DNA from: JBBDIP01 sp050260675
GTDB lineage: Bacteria > Bacillota > Sulfobacillia > Fermentithermobacillales > Fermentithermobacillaceae
NCBI GenBank assembly: GCA_050260675.1
Contig: JBLNCN010000010.1
Span: 62,001 to 126,000 of the forward strand
Direction: 5' to 3'
DNA length: 64,000 nt
Part shown: positions 50,907 to 59,481 of the stretch, one piece after another
How the letters are laid out: every line of letters begins with the position of its first letter
Numbering within the stretch: the stretch's first letter is position 1
The notes under the pieces: model-generated
What the model was told of the DNA's origin: nothing
The model's database searches: none
The model's input: the letters and a program-made list of their open reading frames with translations, nothing else
Made by a program: the position numbers and the translations under genes

Positions 50907-51536
50907 GTGAAGGGCAAGCTCTTGGTGACCGGCTTCGAACCTTTTGGCGGCGACGAGGTCAACCCTTCCATGGAGATTGCGAAGTCGCTGGATGGGATCG
51001 AGGTGAGCGGCTACCAGGTCGTTGCCCGAGTGCTTCCGGTCGAGTGGGGCACGGTGAAAGAGCGGGTCGAGGCGCTGATGGATGAGATCCAGCCCGCAAT
51101 CATCTTATCTCTGGGGCTGGCCGTGGGCCGAAGCGAGATCTCCGTCGAGAAAGTCGCGGTCAACTACACCTCCAAGAGCAAGGACAATGCCGGCGTAGTC
51201 CCTGTGGACCAGGCGGTCGTGCCGGGGGCGGCGGACGCCTACTTTGCCACCATCCCAGCGGAGCAAGTTGTGGATGACGTGAACAAGAAGGGAATGCCGG
51301 CCAGGCTTTCACTTACAGCTGGTGCATACCTCTGTAACTACGCCTTCTACTGCGCGTCCCGCTACGCTAGGGAAAAAGGGGGCAAGACCCTGGTCGGGTT
51401 CATTCACATCCCCGCAACCCCATCCATGATGGCGGGCAAGCCCAAAGGTGGGCCGTCGATGGCTGAAGGCCTGGTAAGGGACGGTATCGTACAGGCATTG
51501 ACAACTTCGACCTTAGCCCTTACAAATTGTGGGTGA
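50907..51536 (+). CDS. pcp: Pyroglutamyl-peptidase I
   Basis: A 209-residue cysteine peptidase (C15) removing N-terminal pyroglutamate. N-terminal VTGFEPFGGDEVNPS; triad Glu81 (SEISVEKVAVNY), Cys143 (TAGAYLCNYAFY) and His167 (GFIHIPATP), at almost the standard positions 81/144/168. GTG start at 50907 behind GAGGTGAAA. Together with the lysine operon it fits an amino-acid and peptide-using lifestyle. Confidence 0.95.
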   Translation: MKGKLLVTGFEPFGGDEVNPSMEIAKSLDGIEVSGYQVVARVLPVEWGTVKERVEALMDEIQPAIILSLGLAVGRSEISVEKVAVNYTSKSKDNAGVVPVDQAVVPGAADAYFATIPAEQVVDDVNKKGMPARLSLTAGAYLCNYAFYCASRYAREKGGKTLVGFIHIPATPSMMAGKPKGGPSMAEGLVRDGIVQALTTSTLALTNCG

Positions 51537-51660
51537 GGAAGAAGGATTTCTGGACTTTGCGACGAACTGTACAAGTCGCTAGGCGTTAGTCTTATTGTCA
51601 TATTGGCTCCGTACGCAGGCAGAATGGGCTGTCTGCCTGTGGTTTCCTTGACAAGATGGA

Positions 51661-51689
51661 TTGACCTCCATAGGCTGCGATGCTATAAT
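51661..51689 (+). promoter_or_regulatory. Strong promoter of the S-layer-like gene
   Basis: TTGACC (51661-51666), 17 bp, perfect TATAAT (51684-51689). The predicted start is near 51696, giving a leader of about 340 nt. Confidence 0.85.
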
Positions 51690-51695
51690 CGGCCC

Positions 51696-52038
51696 ATAGC
51701 CTGGGGGATTGTCCAAAAAACCCTGCGTAGACAGGGGGAATCGTATCGGCGGCCCGGGGCAAGGCAACCGTCAAAGACCCTTCCCGGATAGAAGCTCCCA
51801 ACATATTCATGCGGACTCCTTCTTCATACAAGACAAAAAGGGAGTCACCCTCCGGCAAGGAGGGTAATCCGGGCGAGGTGGAAGGCTGTAAAGGATTCTT
51901 GGAAGGGGGGATCCCGGGCAAACCAACAACTAGGGCATCTAGAGTTGGTGTGTTACAGGAAACCTGAAGTAAACGGAAGTCCATCGGTTAGGTACTCTAG
52001 AGGGTACAAATAACCGACAAAGGAGGATACCAGACAGG
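51696..52038 (+). promoter_or_regulatory. Long structured 5' leader of the SLH protein gene
   Basis: About 340 nt without an ORF. Hairpins: CCCTG/CAGGG near 51721-51736; ACCCTCC (51847-51853) / GGAGGGT (51859-51865) with loop GGCAA; CCAAC..CTAG / CTAG..GTTGG (51923-51948); and TCGGTTA (51984-51990) / TAACCGA (52011-52017), which ends one base before the SD (AAAGGAGGA). Long leaders on S-layer genes often stabilise the mRNA. No known riboswitch consensus was recognised. Confidence 0.55.
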
Positions 52039-54558
52039 ATGCTAAAGAAAATCCTTGCAACTGCCCTTGCAGCTGCAATGATCTTCGGGCTCGCCAACGT
52101 GGCGTTCGCTGCTACGTTCAGCGACGTCGCCGGCAACAAGAACGAAGCGGCCATTAAGAGATTGGCTGCTGTCGGCATCTTCGGCGGCTACCCGGACGGG
52201 ACATTCAAGCCCGCCAACCCCATCACCAGAGCCGAGTTCTCCAAGATCGTGGTTATGGCTCTTGGTCTTGGCGACACCGCCGAAATGATGGCCACCGTGC
52301 CGACCGGCTTCTCCGATGTTTCTGTTGACCACTGGGCCAACGGATTCATCAGCATTGCCGCCAGCCAGGGAATCGTCAAGGGCGACCCGGCCGGTACGTT
52401 CCGCCCCGATGCCAACGTGACCTACGCTGAAGCGGTCACCATGGTCATGAGGGCTCTCGGCTATGAACCCGTTTGCAAGAACGGTGTATGGCCGACCGCC
52501 TACCTGACCAAGGCTACCAGCATTGGCATCATCGGCAGCTTGAGCTTCGTGGCCAGCGCTCCCGCGACCCGCGGAGACGTGGCTACTCTTCTTTCCAACT
52601 CCCTCACCGAGCCTTGGCTCGTTGAGACCGAGTGGGATGCCAACGGCAACCCGGTGAGGTTCGCGCCGGATGAGAACCAGTTCTTCCTCGATGCAATGGG
52701 CTTCGAGAAGAGCGGCACCGCCGTTCTCGTTGACTCGCCCGAGTTGTTCGGCAATGACGGCGAGACCGTGAGGCAGCTTGGCCAGACCGCTCAGACTCTT
52801 GCTGCGGATACCGAGTACGCCGGTCTCCTCGGCCACAGAGTCGTGTTCTGGTTCGACGACAACGATGATGTCTTCTTCATCGAGAACAAGACCAGCGCTA
52901 GCGACATCAGGGTCGCTGAGTTCGACGACGTCGATGCTGCTGCCGAGGAAGTCCTCGTCGAGATCGACGATGAGTCTGTCAACGTTAATGATCTCCCGAT
53001 GATCCTGAACTACGGCGAGGCCACCGACATCGACGATGACGACGCCGCTACCCTGCCGACCGATGGTGACGAAATCACTGTCACCTACTACGACGGCGAT
53101 CCCATCTTTGTCATGGCGAACCGTTGGAGCTTCGGCGTGGTGAGTTCGGTAAGCACCGCTCGCGAGCGCATCACCTTCAAGAGCGGCGATGCTTCTGGAC
53201 TGACCCTTGAGGACTGGGATGTCACGTGGATCGGCGACGTTGCCGACCTGGCCGACATCGAGGAAGATGATGTTGTCCAGTTCATAAAGGACGACGACGC
53301 TGAGAAGGCGATCATCCAGGTTACCCGCGACACGGTGACTGGCGAACTCGAAAGGGTCAACCCCGACGTTGATGAGTTCCGCGTCGACGGAACCTGGTAC
53401 GATGCGGCTGCCAGCTTCGAGATGGATGATGACGACGTCAAGGCCATGCTTGACTCCGACGTTACGCTCATCCTCGACAAGAACGGTGAAGTCCAGTACA
53501 TCCTCGAGGCTGAGGAAGATGCTGAGACCTTCGCTGGTCTAGTCATCGACATTGCTGAGGACAGTGGCATCTGGGGAAGCGACACCTTGCTTGTGAAGCT
53601 CTTCACCGCCGAAGGCGAGCTCGAAGAATTCGAAGTCTCGGATGACTACGACTACGTTCCTGCACCCGAGGGCATTGGGTACGACGACAATGACGACAGC
53701 GACTACGTCGACGCTGATGACTTCATCGTGCGCGTCGGCGACGTAATCGAGTACGAGCTTGATGAAGACGTCCTAGAGGCAATCAGTATCGAGGCAGTCC
53801 GTGCTGAGCAGGCTGTCGGCCTCGATGTTGACGACGAGGACAGCTTGCTGGAGTGGCCCCTTGGTGGATCCAACTACAAGCTGACCGGCAACACCGTTGT
53901 GTTCTGGGCAGTTGACTACGACGGGACCCCGGACGACGCCGATGACCTGGAGATCGGGACTGTCGATGATGTTCTCGACAACTCGACTATCGACGGCTAT
54001 GTCGGCACCGCTTCCGGTAAGGTCGCGTACGTGGTAGTCACTACCGCCTCCGGCGTGCCTGACAAGATGTGGGGTGTCGTTCTCGAGTCCTGGCAAGAGG
54101 ATTCGGACACCTACGGGTTCAGCCTCGTCAACCCCGATGGTGACGATCCCCTCGAGTTCACCACCGATGAAGCCGCAGCTCTGACTTTCGGCGAGAGCGA
54201 CGTGGTAGTGTTCGACCCGAGCGGAACCTCGGCTTCGGGCCTCGTGTATGCGACCGAGTACGGTGGTCTTACCGGCACAAACTACTGGGTAGTCACCAGT
54301 GTTAGCGACGGAGTCATCAGGATCACCGAGTACAATGAGGACGGCGACCCGTTCGACACCGATATCAACACTGCCGGCGTGCAGAAGGACCAGAGGTACC
54401 TGCTTGTCGACGAGGATACCCTGTACTTCTACGACAAGCCGGGCAGCACCAATCCTGTGGCGATCGAGCTGGAGGATGTATCCGTCGGCTCCCACGTTGA
54501 GGTGTACACCGAGAACGCTGGAGACTCGCTGATCAAGGTCCTGGTGACCCTCGACTAA
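52039..54558 (+). CDS. SLH-domain surface protein, probable major S-layer protein
   Basis: 839 residues. A signal peptide (LKKILATALAAAMIFGLANVAFA) is followed by two clear SLH modules (about 28-75, FSDVAGNKNEAAIKRLAAVG ... TRAEF; about 90-140, FSDVSVDHWANGFISIAASQG) and a degenerate third (about 145-190). The remaining 640 residues are rich in Asp, Glu, Val and Thr with many DDDD-like runs (EVLVEIDDESVN, YDDNDDSDYVDADD), probably beta-rich and very acidic, as in exported S-layer proteins. SLH modules bind pyruvylated secondary cell-wall polymer. Strong promoter, long leader and strong terminator suggest high expression. ATG at 52039 behind AAAGGAGGA. Confidence 0.9.
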   Translation: MLKKILATALAAAMIFGLANVAFAATFSDVAGNKNEAAIKRLAAVGIFGGYPDGTFKPANPITRAEFSKIVVMALGLGDTAEMMATVPTGFSDVSVDHWANGFISIAASQGIVKGDPAGTFRPDANVTYAEAVTMVMRALGYEPVCKNGVWPTAYLTKATSIGIIGSLSFVASAPATRGDVATLLSNSLTEPWLVETEWDANGNPVRFAPDENQFFLDAMGFEKSGTAVLVDSPELFGNDGETVRQLGQTAQTLAADTEYAGLLGHRVVFWFDDNDDVFFIENKTSASDIRVAEFDDVDAAAEEVLVEIDDESVNVNDLPMILNYGEATDIDDDDAATLPTDGDEITVTYYDGDPIFVMANRWSFGVVSSVSTARERITFKSGDASGLTLEDWDVTWIGDVADLADIEEDDVVQFIKDDDAEKAIIQVTRDTVTGELERVNPDVDEFRVDGTWYDAAASFEMDDDDVKAMLDSDVTLILDKNGEVQYILEAEEDAETFAGLVIDIAEDSGIWGSDTLLVKLFTAEGELEEFEVSDDYDYVPAPEGIGYDDNDDSDYVDADDFIVRVGDVIEYELDEDVLEAISIEAVRAEQAVGLDVDDEDSLLEWPLGGSNYKLTGNTVVFWAVDYDGTPDDADDLEIGTVDDVLDNSTIDGYVGTASGKVAYVVVTTASGVPDKMWGVVLESWQEDSDTYGFSLVNPDGDDPLEFTTDEAAALTFGESDVVVFDPSGTSASGLVYATEYGGLTGTNYWVVTSVSDGVIRITEYNEDGDPFDTDINTAGVQKDQRYLLVDEDTLYFYDKPGSTNPVAIELEDVSVGSHVEVYTENAGDSLIKVLVTLD

Positions 54559-54585
54559 CCAGACCTAGGTCAACTGAACGACTGA

Positions 54586-54613
54586 AAGGAGCCCCCCTTC
54601 CGGGGGCTCCTTC
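54586..54613 (+). terminator. Intrinsic terminator after the SLH gene
   Basis: AAGGAGCCCCC (54586-54596) / GGGGGCTCCTT (54602-54612), an 11-bp perfect stem with a 5-nt loop, T residues at its end. Confidence 0.85.
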
Positions 54614-54743
54614 ATATTCACACTTCGTTAGCTCATCATTAACCGTTCGGCCGCGCTGGTGCCGTCATCTGGTGCTGCCTTCTATGGTAATCTACATTAC
54701 ATCTGGACCAACGACTCGTATTGGGCTTCGGGAGGTTTTTACT

Positions 54744-56519
54744 TTGCAGCAATGGGCAACACGGAAGCGTCTCCTGATTGTAGCAGTGCTGGTGTGTGTG
54801 GTTACTGCGAGCGGGTACTACTGGTACCGGAGGTCGGCAGCGGCGGCAACGCTCAAAGCCCAGAACTCGGGGTTTGCTATTGGGCAGGTGAAGAGGGGCG
54901 ACCTGGAGGTATCGGTGAACGCTCAAGGACATTTGGAAATGTCGACTGAGAGGGACGTCCTCACCAAGAGCGGTGGGACTGTGGACGTTCTCAGTGTCGC
55001 TGAAGGGGACACAGTGACCGCGGGACAGATGATCGCGAGACTGTCGAACCCGTCTCTCGAGAATCAGGTCGAGAAGCTCGAGATCGACTTGGAGACCCTT
55101 CAGAACCAGCTGAACGACCTCCTGAATCCAGCGCGCGAAACGGTCAGGAAATCCGAGCTTGCCCTTGAGCAAGCGCAGTTGGATTTGCAGGCCAAGAGGC
55201 TCGATCAGGAACGCCTCTCGGTCACAGCCCCCATATCCGGGACCGTGCAGTCGGTATCGGTTGAGACCGGTGACGAGGTGACCAGAGGCGAAGCGGTGTG
55301 CACCATCCAGGACGATGACTCGCTTGCGCTGATTGCGCCGCTCGACCAATACCAGATCAACAGGGTTGCTGTCGGAGACAAAGTCAGCATTACTTTTCAA
55401 TCGCTAAAGGCTACCGGGGATTATCACCGGCTGGGAGTCATAAGCGAGATCGGACAGACGGCCACCCCGTCTGGCAAGACCTCCGTGGTCGACGTGACGG
55501 TCAAGCTGGAGTCCACTGACGGCATTATGTCTGGCATGACCGGAGTCGCGCTATTCAGACTAAGCACGGGGACCACAGTCACCTCGAGAGGCACTGTGAA
55601 GGCACTTTCCTCCACCACTGTGACAACCAAAGTGGCCGGCGAGGTAGCGTCAGTCGGCGTAGAGGTCGGAGATCGGGTATCTTCCGGGGACGTGCTCTTC
55701 AAGCTCACCAGTGACAGCATCGATCTGGCGGTCTTGCAGGCCGAAAACGCCGTCGAAATTGCCAGGAAGTCCTATGAATCTTTGACGACGAAGACTGAGG
55801 AGGACTCTCAAGTCAGAGACCTCCGCCTAAGGGTCCAGCAGGCACAGAGCAATCTCGACCGGGCACGCGAGGACGTGGAGAACCTAACCATTGTCTCCCC
55901 CGTGACAGGGGTTGTGCTTTCCACCAACGTGAATGCCGGCGATACGGTGAACGGCTACACAAAGATCGCCACGGTGGCAGAGATCGGAAAGATGGCGGTT
56001 GACATCAGCGTCGACGAGCTTGATATCGTCAAGGTCAGCCTCGGCCAGGAAGCGACTATTGCGGTCAGCGCTCTCCCCGACAAGGAGTTCAAGGGCAAGG
56101 TGGTAAGCATATCGCCCAAGGGAGTCGCCAGCAGCGGCGTAGCCACGTTTGCAGTGACTGTGCTGGTGACGGATCCTGCGGGGCTTCTGGCCGGCATGAC
56201 CGCTGATGTGACGATTGTCACCGAGCGCAAGACAGACGTGCTCATTGCGCCCGCTGAAGCGATTGTCTCAAAAAACAACCAACACACCGCCATTGTTGTG
56301 TCGCCGGACGGCACAAAGACCCCGACGAAGGTTGAGATAGGCAGCACCGACGGGACGTACACAGAAATCCTGAGTGGCCTGAAAGAGGGCGACTCGGTAG
56401 TCCTGGCCTCGGTATCCGGGAACTCACAGATGGGCGGCATGATGTTCTTTGGTCCCGGTGGAGGAAACGCACCTCGTGGCGGCCCAGTGACGAACACGAC
56501 CGTACAGAGGCGCCCCTAG
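54744..56519 (+). CDS. MacA-like periplasmic-adaptor-type protein of an ABC exporter
   Basis: 591 residues from the TTG at 54744 (GGGAGG 8 bases before). One membrane anchor (RLLIVAVLVCVVTASGYYWY) precedes two lipoyl/hairpin units: the first (about 30-190) with a coiled hairpin (LENQVEKLEIDLETLQNQL), the second (about 265-400) with another helical hairpin and the barrel-like VTGVVLSTNVNAGDTVNGYTKI. The duplicated layout makes it longer than MacA. It is encoded directly before an ABC ATPase and a MacB-type permease, with which it should form an exporter linking to the outer wall layers. Confidence 0.88.
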   Translation: MQQWATRKRLLIVAVLVCVVTASGYYWYRRSAAAATLKAQNSGFAIGQVKRGDLEVSVNAQGHLEMSTERDVLTKSGGTVDVLSVAEGDTVTAGQMIARLSNPSLENQVEKLEIDLETLQNQLNDLLNPARETVRKSELALEQAQLDLQAKRLDQERLSVTAPISGTVQSVSVETGDEVTRGEAVCTIQDDDSLALIAPLDQYQINRVAVGDKVSITFQSLKATGDYHRLGVISEIGQTATPSGKTSVVDVTVKLESTDGIMSGMTGVALFRLSTGTTVTSRGTVKALSSTTVTTKVAGEVASVGVEVGDRVSSGDVLFKLTSDSIDLAVLQAENAVEIARKSYESLTTKTEEDSQVRDLRLRVQQAQSNLDRAREDVENLTIVSPVTGVVLSTNVNAGDTVNGYTKIATVAEIGKMAVDISVDELDIVKVSLGQEATIAVSALPDKEFKGKVVSISPKGVASSGVATFAVTVLVTDPAGLLAGMTADVTIVTERKTDVLIAPAEAIVSKNNQHTAIVVSPDGTKTPTKVEIGSTDGTYTEILSGLKEGDSVVLASVSGNSQMGGMMFFGPGGGNAPRGGPVTNTTVQRRP

Positions 56520-56569
56520 ACAGCCGGCATGGCCTGCTCTTGCACCGGCGAAGAACCGAGGTGGAACAC

Positions 56570-57280
56570 TTGAGTACTCTCATAAGCGTCCGGGGTCTAT
56601 GCAAGGTCTATTCGACCGGAAGCATTCAGGTCAAGGCTCTGGATGACGTGTCCATCAAGATCGATGAGGGTGAGTTTGTGGCGGTCATGGGGCCTTCGGG
56701 GTCAGGCAAATCCACTCTCATGAACCTGCTCGGCTGCCTGGACGTGCCGACCAGCGGCAGCTATGAACTGGATGGCACGGAGATCGTCGGTCTCAATGAA
56801 GACCGTCTGGCAAAGGTCAGGAACCGGGAGATCGGCTTCGTGTTTCAAAACTACAACCTGATACCGAAGCTCACGGCACTGCAGAACGTGGAGGCGCCAC
56901 TCATCTACCGCAAGGTGCCGAGGGCCAAGAGGCACGAACTCGCATCGGCAGCACTGGAGTCTGTCGGTCTCGCTGACCGGGCACGCCATCGGCCGAGCGA
57001 GCTCTCCGGAGGACAGCAGCAGCGCGTCGCCATCGCCAGGGCCATCGTCACTCGCCCTCGTATCCTCTTGGCCGATGAGCCCACAGGCAATCTGGACAGC
57101 AAGTCGGGAGAAGAGGTAATGGCATTGTTTCAGGAGATCAACCGCGCAGGCAACACGATCATCCTGATCACCCATAGCGAGGACATTGCCAAGCGCTGCA
57201 AGCGGCTGATCCGGATGCTTGACGGCCGGGTCCTTGAGGACGCCCCGGTAGTCAGACAGGCGGAGGCGACCGCGATATGA
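56570..57280 (+). CDS. ABC transporter ATP-binding protein, MacB/LolD type
   Basis: 236 residues from the TTG at 56570 (GAGGTGG upstream). Walker A GPSGSGKST, Q-loop VFQNYNLIPKLTALQNV, signature LSGGQQQRVAIARA, Walker B ILLADEPTGNLDS and the switch His ITHSED. The NLIPKLTA and GNLDSKSGEEVM details belong to the MacB/LolD/FtsE-like subgroup. It overlaps the permease by four bases (ATGA). Confidence 0.95.
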   Translation: MSTLISVRGLCKVYSTGSIQVKALDDVSIKIDEGEFVAVMGPSGSGKSTLMNLLGCLDVPTSGSYELDGTEIVGLNEDRLAKVRNREIGFVFQNYNLIPKLTALQNVEAPLIYRKVPRAKRHELASAALESVGLADRARHRPSELSGGQQQRVAIARAIVTRPRILLADEPTGNLDSKSGEEVMALFQEINRAGNTIILITHSEDIAKRCKRLIRMLDGRVLEDAPVVRQAEATAI

Positions 57281-58440
57281 GCCTACTCGACTCCTTTTCG
57301 ATGGCGTGGCTCGGGATAGGGACCAACAAGGGAAGAGCCGCGCTGACTATGCTCGGCGTGATTATTGGTGTCGCGGCCGTTATCGCGCTCGTAAGCGTGG
57401 GCCAAGGGGCGACCGAACAGATAACTTCGCAGGTCCAAGCGCTGGGCTCCAATCTGATTGTGGTCGTGCCGGTGCGGAACACGCGGCTCACTGAAGAGAT
57501 CATCGCCTCGCTGCCTGATAGAGTGTCCACCATCTCAGCGGCAGTTCCCAGCGTGAGTTCGTACGTGACAGCGAAGTGGGGCACCACTTCCAAGTCCACT
57601 CAGATAGAAGGCGTTACTCCGGAATACACAGGCGTCAGAAGTTCCAACGTGGCTGTCGGGAGGTTTATCACGCAACAAGACGTCGACCAGATGAGCCGCG
57701 TCTGCGTGATCGGACAGCAGGTCGTCGAAGACATCTTTGACAACAGCAATCCACTCGGTCAGGAGTTAAGTATCAACGGGCAGAGGTACTTGGTTGTCGG
57801 CATCATGGAAGAAAAGGGGAACACCATGGGCCAGAACATGGACGACCGCATATTTCTGCCGATCACCAGCGCGAAGCGCCTAATCGGCACGGACCGCATC
57901 TCCTCGGCATACGTACAGGCCAAGAGCGCAGGCGATGCGCCGCTCGCGGTGGCGCACCTGACCGCGGTGTTCAACGCGATGTTCGGACGAGAGAACTCTG
58001 TGATGGTATCGAGCCAGGACCAGCTGCTGAGCACCATCGGCACCATGACTGCGACGATGACCCTCATGTTGGGAGCCATAGCCGGCATCTCGTTGGTGGT
58101 CGGCGGGATCGGAATAATGAACATCATGCTGGTCTCCGTCAGCGAGCGGACCAGGGAGATCGGTATCAGAAAGGCGATCGGCGCCGGGCGCCCCGACATT
58201 ATGTCGCAGTTCTTGGTCGAATCCGTCTTGCTGAGCGTCACCGGAGGCGCCATCGGGATCCTCGGGGGTGTCGGCGTATCGCGGGTGCTCTCACGGCTGC
58301 TAGGCTTTACGACGGTGGTATCACCCAGCTCGGTTATCATCTCGTTCCTCTTCTCGGCGGCGATCGGTATCGTCTTCGGCATGTACCCGGCTATCAAAGC
58401 GGCCAAGATGATCCCGGTGGAAGCGCTAAGGTACGAGTAG
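57277..58440 (+). CDS. MacB-like ABC transporter permease
   Basis: 387 residues with the MacB plan. One N-terminal membrane helix (LTMLGVIIGVAAVIALVSVG) is followed by a large extracytoplasmic MacB_PCD domain (about 45-260) and three C-terminal helices (FtsX domain, MLGAIAGISLVVGGIGIMNIMLVSVSERTREIGIRKAIGA in parts; YPAIKAAKMIPVEALRYE at the end). With the adaptor and ATPase it makes a mechanotransmitting exporter; the substrate, perhaps a peptide or lipid, is unknown. Confidence 0.94.
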   Translation: MSLLDSFSMAWLGIGTNKGRAALTMLGVIIGVAAVIALVSVGQGATEQITSQVQALGSNLIVVVPVRNTRLTEEIIASLPDRVSTISAAVPSVSSYVTAKWGTTSKSTQIEGVTPEYTGVRSSNVAVGRFITQQDVDQMSRVCVIGQQVVEDIFDNSNPLGQELSINGQRYLVVGIMEEKGNTMGQNMDDRIFLPITSAKRLIGTDRISSAYVQAKSAGDAPLAVAHLTAVFNAMFGRENSVMVSSQDQLLSTIGTMTATMTLMLGAIAGISLVVGGIGIMNIMLVSVSERTREIGIRKAIGAGRPDIMSQFLVESVLLSVTGGAIGILGGVGVSRVLSRLLGFTTVVSPSSVIISFLFSAAIGIVFGMYPAIKAAKMIPVEALRYE

Positions 58441-58533
58441 CAAACCGGCGCCGACTCTACTGCGTCCGATTCCTCCGGCTCCGGGGAACCACTCGGGAGG
58501 GGAAACCGTCGAACTTGTAGTAAGGTACAGATA

Positions 58534-59481
58534 ATGACGATCCCGAGAGTGATGGACTTATACCCTATGCCTACATTGGGGAGAAAAGCCCTTTGTCACA
58601 AACGGCTCCGTAGTACCGTTCGTGCGCTTGCGGTGCTTCTAACGGTGGCCTGTTTCCTTATTCCCCTTTTGGCCAGATCGGCTGCTGCTTACTCGGCTGG
58701 AACCGAGCCTCATGCGCGGACGGCGGTCATCCTGAAAGCCAAAGGGGTCATGGTTGGTTACGAGGACGGACAGATGCGCTGGGGCAATACGCTGACGCGC
58801 GCCGAAGCAATCAAGATCATTGTGACTGGGATTGGTAAAGGCGACCAAGCCAGTAGCGCTGCCGGCGGCCCTAGCTGGTTCCGCGATGTCAGTGCCTCTC
58901 ACTGGGCCAGCGGATACATAGCCGTTGGAGCCGAATTGGGCATTGTGAAGGGACACCCGGATGGCACTCTCAGCCCGGAGGCCCCCGTTACCGTAGCGGA
59001 ACTCTCCGTGATGCTTTCAAGAATGTACGTCGCGTTGAGGGCCACTCCCGCCAGCCCTCCTGCCGGAGTAGCCGTGAAGCCGGATTGGGCTGCAACTGAG
59101 ATCTTGCGCTGGCCAGGATTGGTCAGCGCGCTCAAACTGACGGCGGACGCCCGCTCCCTGGACTATCCGGCGTCGAGAGCCGAGGCAGCGACTCTTGTTG
59201 AAGACACAATGGAACGAGCGGGACTCGCGTTCGACCTACAGGGAACGCTGAGTGCTTTCGACCCTGCGTCAAGCACCATCAAGATCTCGCCGGACCAGAG
59301 GACAGCTCCGGTCACCCTTCCATTCAGTCGCTCTACAGTCTGGCTAGACGGCGATAACCCGGTTCAGGGACCCGGGCTCGTGAACAGGAGCATCGGTGTC
59401 GTGATCTCCCGGGAAGGCAAGTTGTTGCTGGTTGTTTCGATCGGACCCAACGAGACGGGTCGGAAGGACGGTGAGCAGTAA
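58534..59481 (+). CDS. Small SLH-domain secreted protein
   Basis: 315 residues. The signal peptide lies around residues 28-52 (ALAVLLTVACFLIPLLARSAAA) after a long basic N-terminus, so the ATG at 58552 or a later one may be the true start. Two SLH-type modules follow (about 57-100, AVILKAKGVMVGYEDGQMRWGNTLTRAEA in parts; about 112-160, FRDVSASHWASGYIAVGAELG), then a degenerate third, and a C-terminal beta-like segment. The stop codon overlaps the start of the subtilisin gene by one base, so the pair is co-translated. Confidence 0.85.
   Translation: MTIPRVMDLYPMPTLGRKALCHKRLRSTVRALAVLLTVACFLIPLLARSAAAYSAGTEPHARTAVILKAKGVMVGYEDGQMRWGNTLTRAEAIKIIVTGIGKGDQASSAAGGPSWFRDVSASHWASGYIAVGAELGIVKGHPDGTLSPEAPVTVAELSVMLSRMYVALRATPASPPAGVAVKPDWAATEILRWPGLVSALKLTADARSLDYPASRAEAATLVEDTMERAGLAFDLQGTLSAFDPASSTIKISPDQRTAPVTLPFSRSTVWLDGDNPVQGPGLVNRSIGVVISREGKLLLVVSIGPNETGRKDGEQ

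Noticed and set aside
51900..51960. Possible c-di-GMP-I riboswitch (GGGCAAACC)
   Set aside because: The second conserved half (GGGACGCAAAGCC-like) and the tetraloop/receptor layout are missing.
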